This document shows, in pieces, positions 1 through 6,581 of a stretch of 22,110 nt of DNA. Position numbers and translations under genes: made by a program. Source of the DNA: Alphaproteobacteria bacterium (lineage in GTDB: Bacteria; Pseudomonadota; Alphaproteobacteria; UBA7887); the NCBI GenBank assembly GCA_028289725.1, contig JANQOH010000305.1, positions 1 to 22,110 of the forward strand, written 5' to 3'. Under the pieces are notes generated by a model that saw nothing but the letters and a program-made list of their open reading frames with translations, had not been told where the DNA came from and made no database searches. How positions within the stretch are numbered: the first letter of the stretch is position 1; every line of letters starts with the position of its first letter.

Positions 1-1
1 G

Positions 2-280
2 ACATTGACCCAAACGCTGGCGCTGGCACTGGCGCCCCGTATACGCGTGAATGGGATCGGTCCCGGCCCGACACTGCCGAGCGCACGGCAAAGCGAGGAA
101 CAGTTTGACGCCCAAGTCGCGCGGACGCCGCTTGCGCGCAGCGTTTCGGTGACGGAAATCTGCGCTGCGGTGCGCTTTATACTGGACGCGCCGTCATTGA
201 CCGGTCAGATGATCGCGCTCGACAGCGGCCAGCATCTGGGCTGGCAGCACCTGAACGAACCGATGCAACCGCAAGAGTAA
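2..280 (+). CDS. SDR family oxidoreductase, C-terminal part (5' end outside window)
   Basis: This is the end of a short-chain dehydrogenase/reductase; the reading frame is open to the left edge, so the true start lies upstream. The piece has the late SDR landmarks: the I-R-V-N-G-I-G-P-G-P stretch that follows the catalytic helix, and a C-terminal T-G-Q-M-I-A-L-D-S-G-Q-H segment that closes the Rossmann fold. The Tyr-x-x-x-Lys catalytic motif and the nucleotide-binding glycines would be in the missing part. It lies 28 bases before folB on the same strand. SDR genes beside folB in alphaproteobacteria are often related to pteridine reductases (FolM type), so a role in reducing a pterin or folate is a reasonable inference, but substrate cannot be read from this fragment. 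Confidence 0.85.
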   Translation, partial: TLTQTLALALAPRIRVNGIGPGPTLPSARQSEEQFDAQVARTPLARSVSVTEICAAVRFILDAPSLTGQMIALDSGQHLGWQHLNEPMQPQE

Positions 281-308
281 TGTCGTCCGAAGCAACAGAG
301 TCGATCCG

Positions 309-719
309 ATGAGACAGCGCGGCACACTTCAACCCTTAAGCGCCTCGACGCCCACGACTGTTCGACGCGCCCTATTTGTGCGTGATCTCATCGTGCCGTG
401 CGCAATTGGGGTGTACGCGCATGAAAAAGGCAAACGGCAAAACGTTCGCATAAACGTCGACCTAAATATCGCGTCGCCTGACGCACCACACGACGATCGA
501 ATTGCCCAAGTTGTTAGTTATGCGGACGTGGTTGCCGGCATACGGACGCTGGTGGACCAAGGCCATATTCATTTGGTGGAAACCCTGGCGGAACGCATCG
601 CGGATCTCTGCCTCGAAGACCGCCGTGTCGACTGGGTCCGGGTCCGGGTCGAAAAGCTCGACATACTGGCCGAAGCTGAAAGCGTCGGGGTCGAAATCGA
701 ACGCCAATGGGTCGAATAG
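309..719 (+). CDS. folB: Dihydroneopterin aldolase FolB
   Basis: FolB converts 7,8-dihydroneopterin to 6-hydroxymethyl-7,8-dihydropterin and glycolaldehyde in cytosolic folate synthesis. The 136-residue protein carries the family pattern: V-R-D-L-I-V-P-C-A-I-G-V-Y with a following acidic residue (H-E-K), the S-Y-A-D-V segment, the V-E-T-L-A-E-R-I motif, and the V-E-K-L-D segment holding the conserved Lys. Length is slightly above the usual 115-125 because of an N-terminal extension of about 20 residues. The ATG at 309 has no clear Shine-Dalgarno, so a somewhat later start is possible. It follows the SDR gene by 28 bases and is probably co-transcribed with it. FolX-type epimerase activity cannot be excluded by eye but is less likely. 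Confidence 0.9.
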   Translation: MRQRGTLQPLSASTPTTVRRALFVRDLIVPCAIGVYAHEKGKRQNVRINVDLNIASPDAPHDDRIAQVVSYADVVAGIRTLVDQGHIHLVETLAERIADLCLEDRRVDWVRVRVEKLDILAEAESVGVEIERQWVE

Positions 720-1010
720 CTTTGTCTTCCGGGACTTAGCGCGGACCCTTCAACGAAAAATTTGTTCACAGCGGGTCAAACGCCCTGTCTGGCGCGACGA
801 TTGTCACATTCCAATCACAGTGATGTCGCATTCACGCAGCACCGTATTTAGAAAAAAATAGTAAAAACAACTAGATATGGATTTCGCCTCATTTTTAGGC
901 AAATTGAAGCAACAAAAGTGTGACCGCGCGTTCCAAGGCCCGCCGACCGGGTTATTCACCGGGTTTTCCACAGGAATCGTGGATAGCTTTTGACACCCCG
1001 GAGATCCACG
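720..1010. promoter_or_regulatory. AT-rich intergenic region upstream of uvrC
   Basis: About 290 bases without a convincing gene. The part from about 840 to 925 is markedly AT-rich compared with the GC-rich flanks. It holds a short perfect dyad ATCAC-A-GTGAT at 814-824, a possible operator, and several DnaA-box-like 9-mers listed separately. The uvrC promoter must lie here or further upstream, but no convincing -35/-10 pair was found. A TTGACA at 990-995 is too close to the uvrC start to serve as its -35 element. Confidence 0.5.
952..986. promoter_or_regulatory. DnaA-box-like cluster
   Basis: TTTTCCACA at 964-972 fits the relaxed DnaA-box consensus TTWTNCACA exactly. TTATTCACC at 952-960 differs from it at one base. 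The minus-strand reading of 978-986 resembles TTATCCACA with two differences. A fourth near-match, TTGTTCACA, lies apart at 762-770. The boxes sit beside an AT-rich stretch. Clustering is visible in the sequence; DnaA binding is inference. Such sites could regulate uvrC or titrate DnaA, and an origin is only a remote possibility because the usual alphaproteobacterial origin neighbours are absent. Confidence 0.35.
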
Positions 1011-2999
1011 ATGCCGAGGCGCATTGACCGCGCTCAGAACGGCCACGATATTGACGCCATGACCACCGACCCTTCCGATCTTGCCGCCTCGAAGCAAACC
1101 GATGGCACGCGGCTAACCGGCCCGGAAGTGGTTCGCAAAATCCTGCCGACGCTGCCAACAGGACCAGGGGTGTACCGCATGCTCAATGCGCGCGGCGACA
1201 CGCTGTATGTCGGCAAGGCCCGGAGCCTTCGCAAACGGGTTGCGAGTTACGCCAATCCGCGCCGGCAGACCGTCCGCATCGAACGCATGATTTCAGAGAT
1301 CGTGTCGATCGATGTCACTTCGACCCATACCGAGGCGGAGGCGCTGCTGCTTGAAGCGAATCTGATCAAGCAGCTGAAACCTCGCTACAACATCGTGCTC
1401 CGCGACGACAAGTCGCACCCCTACATTTTGCTCACCGGCGACAGCGATTGGCCGCAGCTGCTGAAACACCGCGGCGCGCGAAACAAGCCCGGCCGCTATT
1501 TCGGGCCGTTCGCTTCAGCCGGTGCCGTCAACCGGACACTCAATGCATTGCAGCGGGCCTTTCCGTTGCGAACCTGTTCCGACAGCGTTTTCGCGGCCCG
1601 CACGCGACCTTGTTTGCAGTATCAGATCAAGCGGTGCACGGCACCGTGCGTCGGTCTGATCGACGAAACAGCGTATGGCGAAATTGTCGATCAGACGCGC
1701 GACTTTCTGGCCGGCAAAAGTCAGCAAGTACAAAAGTTGCTCTCCGAACGCATGGAACAGGCCAGCGGCGCTTTGGAATTTGAAGCCGCCGCCATCCTGC
1801 GTGACCGCATTCGCGCGCTTGCCCACATCCAGGCGCACCAGGGAATCAATGTCGATTCGGTCGGCGAGGCGGATGTCATCGCCGCCTCGCAGGACGGCGG
1901 ACAAACCTGTATCCAAGTCTTCTTTTTCCGCGGCGGGCGCAACTACGGCAACCGCGCGCACTTCCCGAGCCACAGCCGCGACGATGACCTGGAGTCGGTC
2001 CTCGGCGCATTCGTCGTACAATTTTATGACGGTCGCGCGGCGCCGCGTCAGGTCTTGCTCAGCCATACTATTGAGGGCACGGCGCTGATCGAGGAGGCGC
2101 TCAGCATCAAGGCCGAACGAAAGGTGCGTGTGCTCGTGCCGCGGCGCGGTGACAAGCGACGCCTGGTGGAACACGCGTCGGTCAACGCGCGCGAGGCGTT
2201 GGGACGGCGCATGGCGGAAAGCGCGTCACAGCGGCGTCTGCTCGAAGGCGTCGCCGAGATGTTTGGGTTGGACGCGCCGCCGCGCCGCATCGAGGTCTAC
2301 GACAATAGTCATATCAGCGGCACCAAACCGGTCGGCGCGATGATCGTGGCCGGTGCCGAGGGGCTGCTCAAGAACGCGTATCGCAAATTCAACATTAAAT
2401 CCGTGGCACCGCCTGAAGACCCGACACGCTCGAACGGTGATCCGGCACCCGGCGATGACTACGCCATGATGCGCGAAGTTCTGACCCGGCGCTTTAGCCG
2501 CCTTCAGCGTGAAGCGGACACAAACGATGATGAAGCCTGGCCCGACCTGGTGCTCATCGACGGTGGCGCGGGTCAATTGTCGAGCGCCCTGGAAGCCCTA
2601 GCCGATCTCGGCGTTGTGGTCGGACCGGACGGCGTGACCGTCGCCGCGATCGCCAAGGGACCGGACAGGAATGCCGGCCGGGAACGCATTTACTTGCCGG
2701 ACCGCGCGCCGTTCCTCGTGCCGCCGAATAGCGCGGTCAGCTACTTTCTCCAACGGTTGCGCGATGAGGCGCACCGGTTTGCCATTGGCAGCCATCGGGC
2801 GCGGCGCTCGAAGGCCATCGGGCAATCCGAACTTGATCAAATCGCCGGGGTCGGTGCGCGCAGGAAACGTGCATTGCTCCACCGTTTTGGCTCGACGCGC
2901 GGCGTCGCCGATGCAGGCCTTGCCGATCTAACCACGGTCGAAGGCATTAATGACCGCGTCGCACAAGCGATCTACGATCACTTCCACGGCGGCCGGTGA
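1011..2999 (+). CDS. uvrC: UvrABC nucleotide excision repair endonuclease subunit C
   Basis: UvrC makes both incisions, 3' and 5' of a DNA lesion, after UvrA/UvrB recognition. The ATG at 1011 was chosen because GGAG at 1000-1003 lies seven bases before it; a TTG at 990 is in frame but has no such signal, and an ATG at 1059 is also possible. From 1011 the protein has 662 residues, a normal length. In order it shows a GIY-YIG nuclease domain near the N terminus (G-V-Y-R-M then L-Y-V-G-K-A), a Cys-containing middle part (C-L-Q-Y-Q-I-K-R-C-T-A-P-C), a UvrB-interacting UVR segment, the RNase-H-like nuclease domain (V-Y-D-N-S-H-I-S-G and D-L-V-L-I-D-G-G), and a C-terminal helix-hairpin-helix pair (I-A-G-V-G-A-R-R-K). 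All key motifs appear intact. Confidence 0.97.
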   Translation: MPRRIDRAQNGHDIDAMTTDPSDLAASKQTDGTRLTGPEVVRKILPTLPTGPGVYRMLNARGDTLYVGKARSLRKRVASYANPRRQTVRIERMISEIVSIDVTSTHTEAEALLLEANLIKQLKPRYNIVLRDDKSHPYILLTGDSDWPQLLKHRGARNKPGRYFGPFASAGAVNRTLNALQRAFPLRTCSDSVFAARTRPCLQYQIKRCTAPCVGLIDETAYGEIVDQTRDFLAGKSQQVQKLLSERMEQASGALEFEAAAILRDRIRALAHIQAHQGINVDSVGEADVIAASQDGGQTCIQVFFFRGGRNYGNRAHFPSHSRDDDLESVLGAFVVQFYDGRAAPRQVLLSHTIEGTALIEEALSIKAERKVRVLVPRRGDKRRLVEHASVNAREALGRRMAESASQRRLLEGVAEMFGLDAPPRRIEVYDNSHISGTKPVGAMIVAGAEGLLKNAYRKFNIKSVAPPEDPTRSNGDPAPGDDYAMMREVLTRRFSRLQREADTNDDEAWPDLVLIDGGAGQLSSALEALADLGVVVGPDGVTVAAIAKGPDRNAGRERIYLPDRAPFLVPPNSAVSYFLQRLRDEAHRFAIGSHRARRSKAIGQSELDQIAGVGARRKRALLHRFGSTRGVADAGLADLTTVEGINDRVAQAIYDHFHGGR

Positions 3000-3097
3000 G
3001 CCCGCCCGGCACACCGGACCGCTCCCCGGCTTTGGTCTCGGCGACAAAAGGTGTTACGACTCCCGCGCTTCGGCGAATCTGAGAGCAGCGTCGCAAC

Positions 3098-3682
3098 ATG
3101 TTGATCGGTTTGCCAAATTTCTTGACCCTTTCGCGGATCCTAGTGATTCCGCTGCTCGTGGCCGCCTTTTTTCTGCCGACGCCGCTCAATAATTGGACGG
3201 CGTTTGGGCTTTTCGTTATCGCTAGCGCGACCGACTATTTCGACGGCTGGCTCGCACGGCGTCTGGGTCAGACCTCCTCACTTGGTCGGTTCCTGGACCC
3301 GGTTGCGGACAAGCTTCTGGTGGCCGCGGCGATCGTCATGCTGGTCTGGGCAGATCGTGCCCCCGTGGTCCCCGCGCTAATCATCCTGTGTCGCGAAATA
3401 CTGGTGTCCGGCTTGCGCGAGTTTCTTGCCGAACTGAAGGTCGGGTTGCCGGTCACGCAACTCGCGAAATGGAAAACGGCGACGCAAATGTTGGCCCTTT
3501 GCCTGCTCTTGGCTGGCTTGGATCAACCGCTCACATCCGACATCCAGATTTCGCCGATGGAGATCGGCGCGATCTTCTTGTGGATTGCCGCGGGCCTTAC
3601 CGCCTTTACGGGCTACGACTATGTTCGTGTCGGCGTGAGCCACATGTTGTCCAATCGCGCCGCGGCGGCGGGCCGCAAATGA
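3098..3682 (+). CDS. pgsA: CDP-diacylglycerol--glycerol-3-phosphate 3-phosphatidyltransferase
   Basis: PgsA, an inner-membrane enzyme, makes phosphatidylglycerol phosphate from CDP-diacylglycerol and glycerol 3-phosphate. The 194-residue protein begins L-I-G-L-P-N-F-L-T-L-S-R and contains the full CDP-alcohol phosphotransferase signature D-x2-D-G-x2-A-R-x8-G-x3-D-x3-D (reading D-Y-F-D-G-W-L-A-R and ending F-L-D-P-V-A-D), so every metal and substrate Asp is present. Several hydrophobic segments flank the motif. The gene starts 98 bases after uvrC and its stop overlaps the start of mobB by four bases (ATGA), indicating translational coupling. The uvrC-pgsA order followed by molybdenum-cofactor genes recurs in alphaproteobacteria. 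Its product lipid is the diacylglyceryl donor for Lgt, encoded later in the window. Confidence 0.95.
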   Translation: MLIGLPNFLTLSRILVIPLLVAAFFLPTPLNNWTAFGLFVIASATDYFDGWLARRLGQTSSLGRFLDPVADKLLVAAAIVMLVWADRAPVVPALIILCREILVSGLREFLAELKVGLPVTQLAKWKTATQMLALCLLLAGLDQPLTSDIQISPMEIGAIFLWIAAGLTAFTGYDYVRVGVSHMLSNRAAAAGRK

Positions 3683-4173
3683 ACGTATTGGGCATCACGG
3701 GGTGGAGCGGGTCCGGCAAAACAACGCTCGTAACACGGTTGCTTCCCGACCTAACAGCGCGCGGTTTGGTGGTCTCAACGATCAAGCATGCGCATCACGA
3801 TTTCGACGTCGACACGCCTGGGAAGGACTCCTATGAGCACCGCGCCGCCGGCGCGACGGAGGTCTTGGTTTCTTCGGGGAGGCGCTGGGCTCTCATGCAC
3901 GAATTGCGCGATGCGGCGGAGCCGAACCTCGAGGGACTGCTGCGCCACATGAGTCCTGTTGATCTTGTCTTGGTCGAAGGATTTAAGCGTGAAGGCCACG
4001 AAAAAATCGAAGTGCGCCGCGCGGAGAATGAGCGACCAGCACTCTATCCATCGGACGATCAGGTGATCGCGGTTGCCAGTGATAAGCCGTTACCCGATGC
4101 CGGACGGCCTGTGCTCGACCTCGCGGATGCGCAGGGCATTGCGGATTTTATTGTCGATCACTTTGGCTTGTAG
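3679..4173 (+). CDS. mobB: Molybdopterin-guanine dinucleotide biosynthesis adaptor MobB
   Basis: MobB is a GTP-binding P-loop protein that assists MobA in attaching GMP to molybdopterin. The frame stays open far upstream through pgsA, but the ATG at 3679 is the natural start: it overlaps the pgsA stop as ATGA and places the P-loop at the N terminus. From there the protein has 164 residues. It begins M-N-V-L-G-I-T-G-W-S-G-S-G-K-T-T-L, a typical Walker A motif, followed by the T-I-K-H-A-H-H segment and a D-L-V-L-V-E-G-F-K-R-E Walker-B-like region, both characteristic of MobB. It is followed after 18 bases by moeA. MobA itself is not in the window. Confidence 0.93.
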   Translation: MNVLGITGWSGSGKTTLVTRLLPDLTARGLVVSTIKHAHHDFDVDTPGKDSYEHRAAGATEVLVSSGRRWALMHELRDAAEPNLEGLLRHMSPVDLVLVEGFKREGHEKIEVRRAENERPALYPSDDQVIAVASDKPLPDAGRPVLDLADAQGIADFIVDHFGL

Positions 4174-4191
4174 CGTACCAAGGTCGCGCAT

Positions 4192-5472
4192 GTGACCCAG
4201 CTTCGTGACGATTGCTTTGCTAATGATGGCGCACTGATGCCTTTGGCCGAGGCGCTTGCGCTCTTGGACGAGCGCTTGATTGCCGTGACCGACGCAATGT
4301 CCGTACCGCTTGCCGAGGCCCATGGCAAAATCACTTCGTCGGCCGTTCTCGCGATGCATGACGTTCCGCCGCATGACAATTCAGCGGTCGATGGTTACGC
4401 GGTCTATTTCGACGACCTGAACAAAGACGCGCCCACACGTTTGCCAGTGGGCGCACGCGCGGCGGCAGGCCATCCGCTTGACCATGCCGCCAAGCGCGGC
4501 GAGGCGGTGCGCATATTTACCGGTGCGCCCATGCCACATGGCGAGAGCGGGCCAGGACCGGATACGGTTTTCATGCAGGAGGATTGCGCGCGAGACGACG
4601 ATGCCGTCGAACTGCCGCCTGGAATCAAGCGCGGCGCAAATCGCAGGTTCGCCGGCGAAGACATCAAGCGCGGCGCGACGGCGTTCGAACCCGGACACCA
4701 ATTGCGGGCCGAAGACATCGGTCTGCTCGCGTCACTCGGCGCGAACGAAGTGTCTGTGCATGCACCGTTGCGCGTCGCCCTTTTTTCGACCGGCGATGAA
4801 GTCCGCGACCCGGGTGAGGAATTGGAGCCTGGCGCGATCTTCGACGCCAACCGGCATGCGCTGGCCGCGCTCTTGGCAGGCCTACCGTGTCAGGTAACCG
4901 ACCTTGGGATCCTCAAGGATGATCCGGCTGCGCTCAAAGACGCACTCGTCCGCGCCGCGTCACACAATGACTTGCTGATTACGTCGGGCGGCGTTTCGGT
5001 CGGTGAAGAGGACCATGTTAAACCGGCGGTGGAAGCGCTCGGATCGCTCACGCTTTGGCGCCTCGCCATCAAGCCCGGCCGGCCGGTGGCGCTGGGTCAA
5101 ATCCAGACCGACGGCCGCACGGTGCCAATTGTCGGGCTTCCGGGAAATCCGGCCGCCGTGATGGTGACGTTTCTGCTCTTCGCCCGCCCACTCATTCTGA
5201 GGCTCGCCGGCGCGCATGTGGCGCCACGAAAACATTTCCAGGTGCGCGCGGGCTTCGCACAGGCCAAGAAGCCGGGACGCCGCGAATTTCTCCGCTGCCG
5301 GCTTGAAAATGGCGAGGACGGCATGCCTATCGCGGTTAAGGCCGGACGACAGGGTGCCGGCATGCTCTCGACAGTCGTCGAGGCCGACGGCCTGGTCGAA
5401 TTGGCCGAGGAAATGACGTATGTTGAGGCAGGAACCTTGGTGCCATTTCTGCCATTTAATGAAGTTCGCTGA
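4192..5472 (+). CDS. moeA: Molybdopterin molybdenumtransferase MoeA
   Basis: MoeA inserts molybdate into adenylylated molybdopterin to form the mature cofactor. The 426-residue protein shows the family landmarks: P-P-H-D-N-S-A-V-D-G-Y-A-V near the N terminus, D-T-V-F-M-Q-E-D in the second domain, a MoCF/MogA-like domain with S-G-G-V-S-V-G-E-E-D-H-V-K, then K-P-G-R-P-V-A-L-G and G-L-P-G-N-P-A-A-V, and a C-terminal beta domain. The GTG at 4192 is preceded by a weak AAGG; the ATG of the overlapping frame is followed at once by a stop and cannot be used. A later in-frame ATG at 4234 is the main alternative. The gene sits between mobB and moaD in the same direction and is probably part of the same transcript. 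Confidence 0.95.
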   Translation: MTQLRDDCFANDGALMPLAEALALLDERLIAVTDAMSVPLAEAHGKITSSAVLAMHDVPPHDNSAVDGYAVYFDDLNKDAPTRLPVGARAAAGHPLDHAAKRGEAVRIFTGAPMPHGESGPGPDTVFMQEDCARDDDAVELPPGIKRGANRRFAGEDIKRGATAFEPGHQLRAEDIGLLASLGANEVSVHAPLRVALFSTGDEVRDPGEELEPGAIFDANRHALAALLAGLPCQVTDLGILKDDPAALKDALVRAASHNDLLITSGGVSVGEEDHVKPAVEALGSLTLWRLAIKPGRPVALGQIQTDGRTVPIVGLPGNPAAVMVTFLLFARPLILRLAGAHVAPRKHFQVRAGFAQAKKPGRREFLRCRLENGEDGMPIAVKAGRQGAGMLSTVVEADGLVELAEEMTYVEAGTLVPFLPFNEVR

Positions 5473-5487
5473 GCGTAAGTGACCTGG

Positions 5488-5739
5488 ATGAACGTGCTGT
5501 ATTTTGCCTGGCTGCGCCAAAAGGCCGGCGTTTCGGAGGAGGAGATTGAGCCGCCGGCCGACGTTAGCACGGTCGCGGAGCTGTTGGCCTGGCTGAAGGG
5601 CCGTTCCGCTGGCCATGCTGAGGCGCTTGCCGATCTTTCCTTGGTGCGTGTGGCGATCGATCAGGAATATGTCCAACTCGACCATTCGATTGCGGGCGCA
5701 CGGGAGATCGCGATTTTTCCACCGGTGACCGGAGGCTGA
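5488..5739 (+). CDS. moaD: Molybdopterin synthase sulfur carrier subunit MoaD
   Basis: MoaD is the small ubiquitin-like subunit that carries sulfur as a C-terminal thiocarboxylate to molybdopterin synthase. From the ATG at 5488 it has 83 residues, the usual size, starts M-N-V-L-Y-F-A-W-L-R as in many family members and ends in the essential Gly-Gly (P-P-V-T-G-G). A GTG at 5479 would add three residues; neither start has a good Shine-Dalgarno. The gene begins 15 bases after moeA and is followed closely by moaE, with which it forms the synthase. The adenylating enzyme MoeB, which activates its C terminus, is not in the window. Confidence 0.93.
   Translation: MNVLYFAWLRQKAGVSEEEIEPPADVSTVAELLAWLKGRSAGHAEALADLSLVRVAIDQEYVQLDHSIAGAREIAIFPPVTGG
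5731..5735 (+). promoter_or_regulatory. Ribosome binding site of moaE within the moaD Gly-Gly codons
   Basis: The GGA GGC codons for the invariant C-terminal Gly-Gly of MoaD form GGAGG, a strong Shine-Dalgarno, eight bases before the moaE ATG at 5744. The ribosome binding site of one synthase subunit is therefore embedded in the catalytic tail codons of the other. The overlap is read directly from the sequence; translational coupling is inferred. Confidence 0.75.
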
Positions 5740-5743
5740 GACG

Positions 5744-6214
5744 ATGATCAAGGTGCAGCGCGAAGATTTCGATATCGCTGCCGAATTCGAGGCTCTGACG
5801 GCCGGCAACCACGCGGTCGGCGGGATCGCGACTTTTATCGGCCTGGTACGTGACATGGCCGGTGACGAAAAGATCGGCGCGATGACCCTGGAGCACTACC
5901 CGGGCATGACCGAAAAGAAGCTTGCTGAGATAGAGGCCGAGGCGAACGCGCGTTGGCCTTTGGAGGCCAGCCTGATTATCCACCGCTATGGTCGTCTGGA
6001 GCCCGGCGACCAAATCGTATTTGTCGCCACGGCATCGCCGCATCGCGCCGCCGCGCTGGAAAGCTGTCAGTTCTTAATTGATTGGCTGAAGACCAGCGCG
6101 CCCTTCTGGAAACTTGAAGAAACGCCTGATGGGGGCAAGTGGGTCGATGCCCGCGACAGTGACACCACCGCGGCGGAACGCTGGATCGAACAACGCCGCG
6201 ACGCGGCCGAATAA
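5744..6214 (+). CDS. moaE: Molybdopterin synthase catalytic subunit MoaE
   Basis: MoaE is the large subunit of molybdopterin synthase, which converts cyclic pyranopterin monophosphate to molybdopterin using sulfur from MoaD. The 156-residue protein carries G-G-I-A-T-F-I-G-L-V-R-D, L-E-H-Y-P-G-M, H-R-Y-G-R-L-E-P-G-D, S-P-H-R-A-A-A-L and K-T-S-A-P-F-W-K-L-E; the last includes the two conserved Lys of the active site. The ATG at 5744 is set by the GGAGG eight bases upstream. It is the last plus-strand gene of the uvrC-to-moaE run and converges on the ferritin gene, with only 14 bases between the stop codons and no obvious terminator. Confidence 0.95.
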   Translation: MIKVQREDFDIAAEFEALTAGNHAVGGIATFIGLVRDMAGDEKIGAMTLEHYPGMTEKKLAEIEAEANARWPLEASLIIHRYGRLEPGDQIVFVATASPHRAAALESCQFLIDWLKTSAPFWKLEETPDGGKWVDARDSDTTAAERWIEQRRDAAE

Positions 6215-6228
6215 GCGGCGCCGATCCT

Positions 6229-6522
6229 TTAGCCGTGGTGTCCGGCGATCGGGCCTTCTGAGAAAAGATTTTCTTTGAGTTCTTTTTCGAAGTCGGCGTC
6301 GTTGCGCCGGATCCATTCGAGAACCATGGCCGCGTGCTCCATTTCCTCACGCATGTTGTGGAGCAAAATCTCTTTAAGCGCATCGTCATCGCAATCGTCC
6401 GCGCGCTGACGGTACCAATCGACGGCCTCCAGTTCCTCCATCAAAGAGGTAATCGCTTGGTGCATCGCCAAGGTGTGCTCGCTCAGACGTTCGCGCGGGG
6501 CGTGCAGAGTCTCGCTCGACAT
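6229..6522 (-). CDS. Encapsulated-ferritin-like (EncFtn) protein without encapsulin
   Basis: This 97-residue helical protein strongly resembles the encapsulated ferritin of Rhodospirillum rubrum, an iron oxidase that normally works inside an encapsulin shell. It has M-E-E-L-E-A-V-D-W-Y followed by H-N-M-R-E-E-M-E-H-A-A-M and L-E-W-I-R-R-N-D. By motif alignment, Glu30, Glu60 and His63 match the ferroxidase ligands, and Trp36/Tyr37 match the conserved aromatic pair. The start is well fixed: on the minus strand a GGGAGG lies five to six bases before the ATG. Unlike typical EncFtn cargo it ends soon after the second helix (S-E-G-P-I-A-G-H-H-G), with no visible shell-targeting extension, and no encapsulin gene lies next to it. 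It follows ilvE by 59 bases, across a candidate terminator. It may act as a free ferroxidase or load a shell encoded elsewhere. Confidence 0.85.
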   Translation of the reverse strand: MSSETLHAPRERLSEHTLAMHQAITSLMEELEAVDWYRQRADDCDDDALKEILLHNMREEMEHAAMVLEWIRRNDADFEKELKENLFSEGPIAGHHG

Positions 6523-6553
6523 GCGTTCCTCCCAAATAGTTCACCGGATCGGG

Positions 6554-6573
6554 AAAACTGGGCATGGGCCCAG
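6554..6573 (-). terminator. Candidate intrinsic terminator after ilvE
   Basis: On the minus strand, eight bases past the ilvE stop, CTGGGC and GCCCAG form a perfect six-base-pair stem around a four-base loop, followed directly by TTTT. The stem is short and the U run only four, so partial termination between ilvE and the ferritin gene is more likely than a full stop. Confidence 0.5.
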
Positions 6574-6581
6574 CCACATTC

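Noticed and set aside
764..778. Alphaproteobacterial LexA box (GTTC-N7-GTTC) upstream of uvrC
   Set aside because: The second half reads GTCA, two mismatches from GTTC, and no better copy was found.
990..995. TTGACA as a -35 element for uvrC
   Set aside because: It is only 16 bases before the chosen ATG and overlaps the Shine-Dalgarno region, so no -10 element can fit.
4960..5856. Long minus-strand open frame opposite moeA-moaD-moaE
   Set aside because: It is a shadow of GC-rich coding DNA; the plus-strand genes carry clear family motifs, and this translation shows none.
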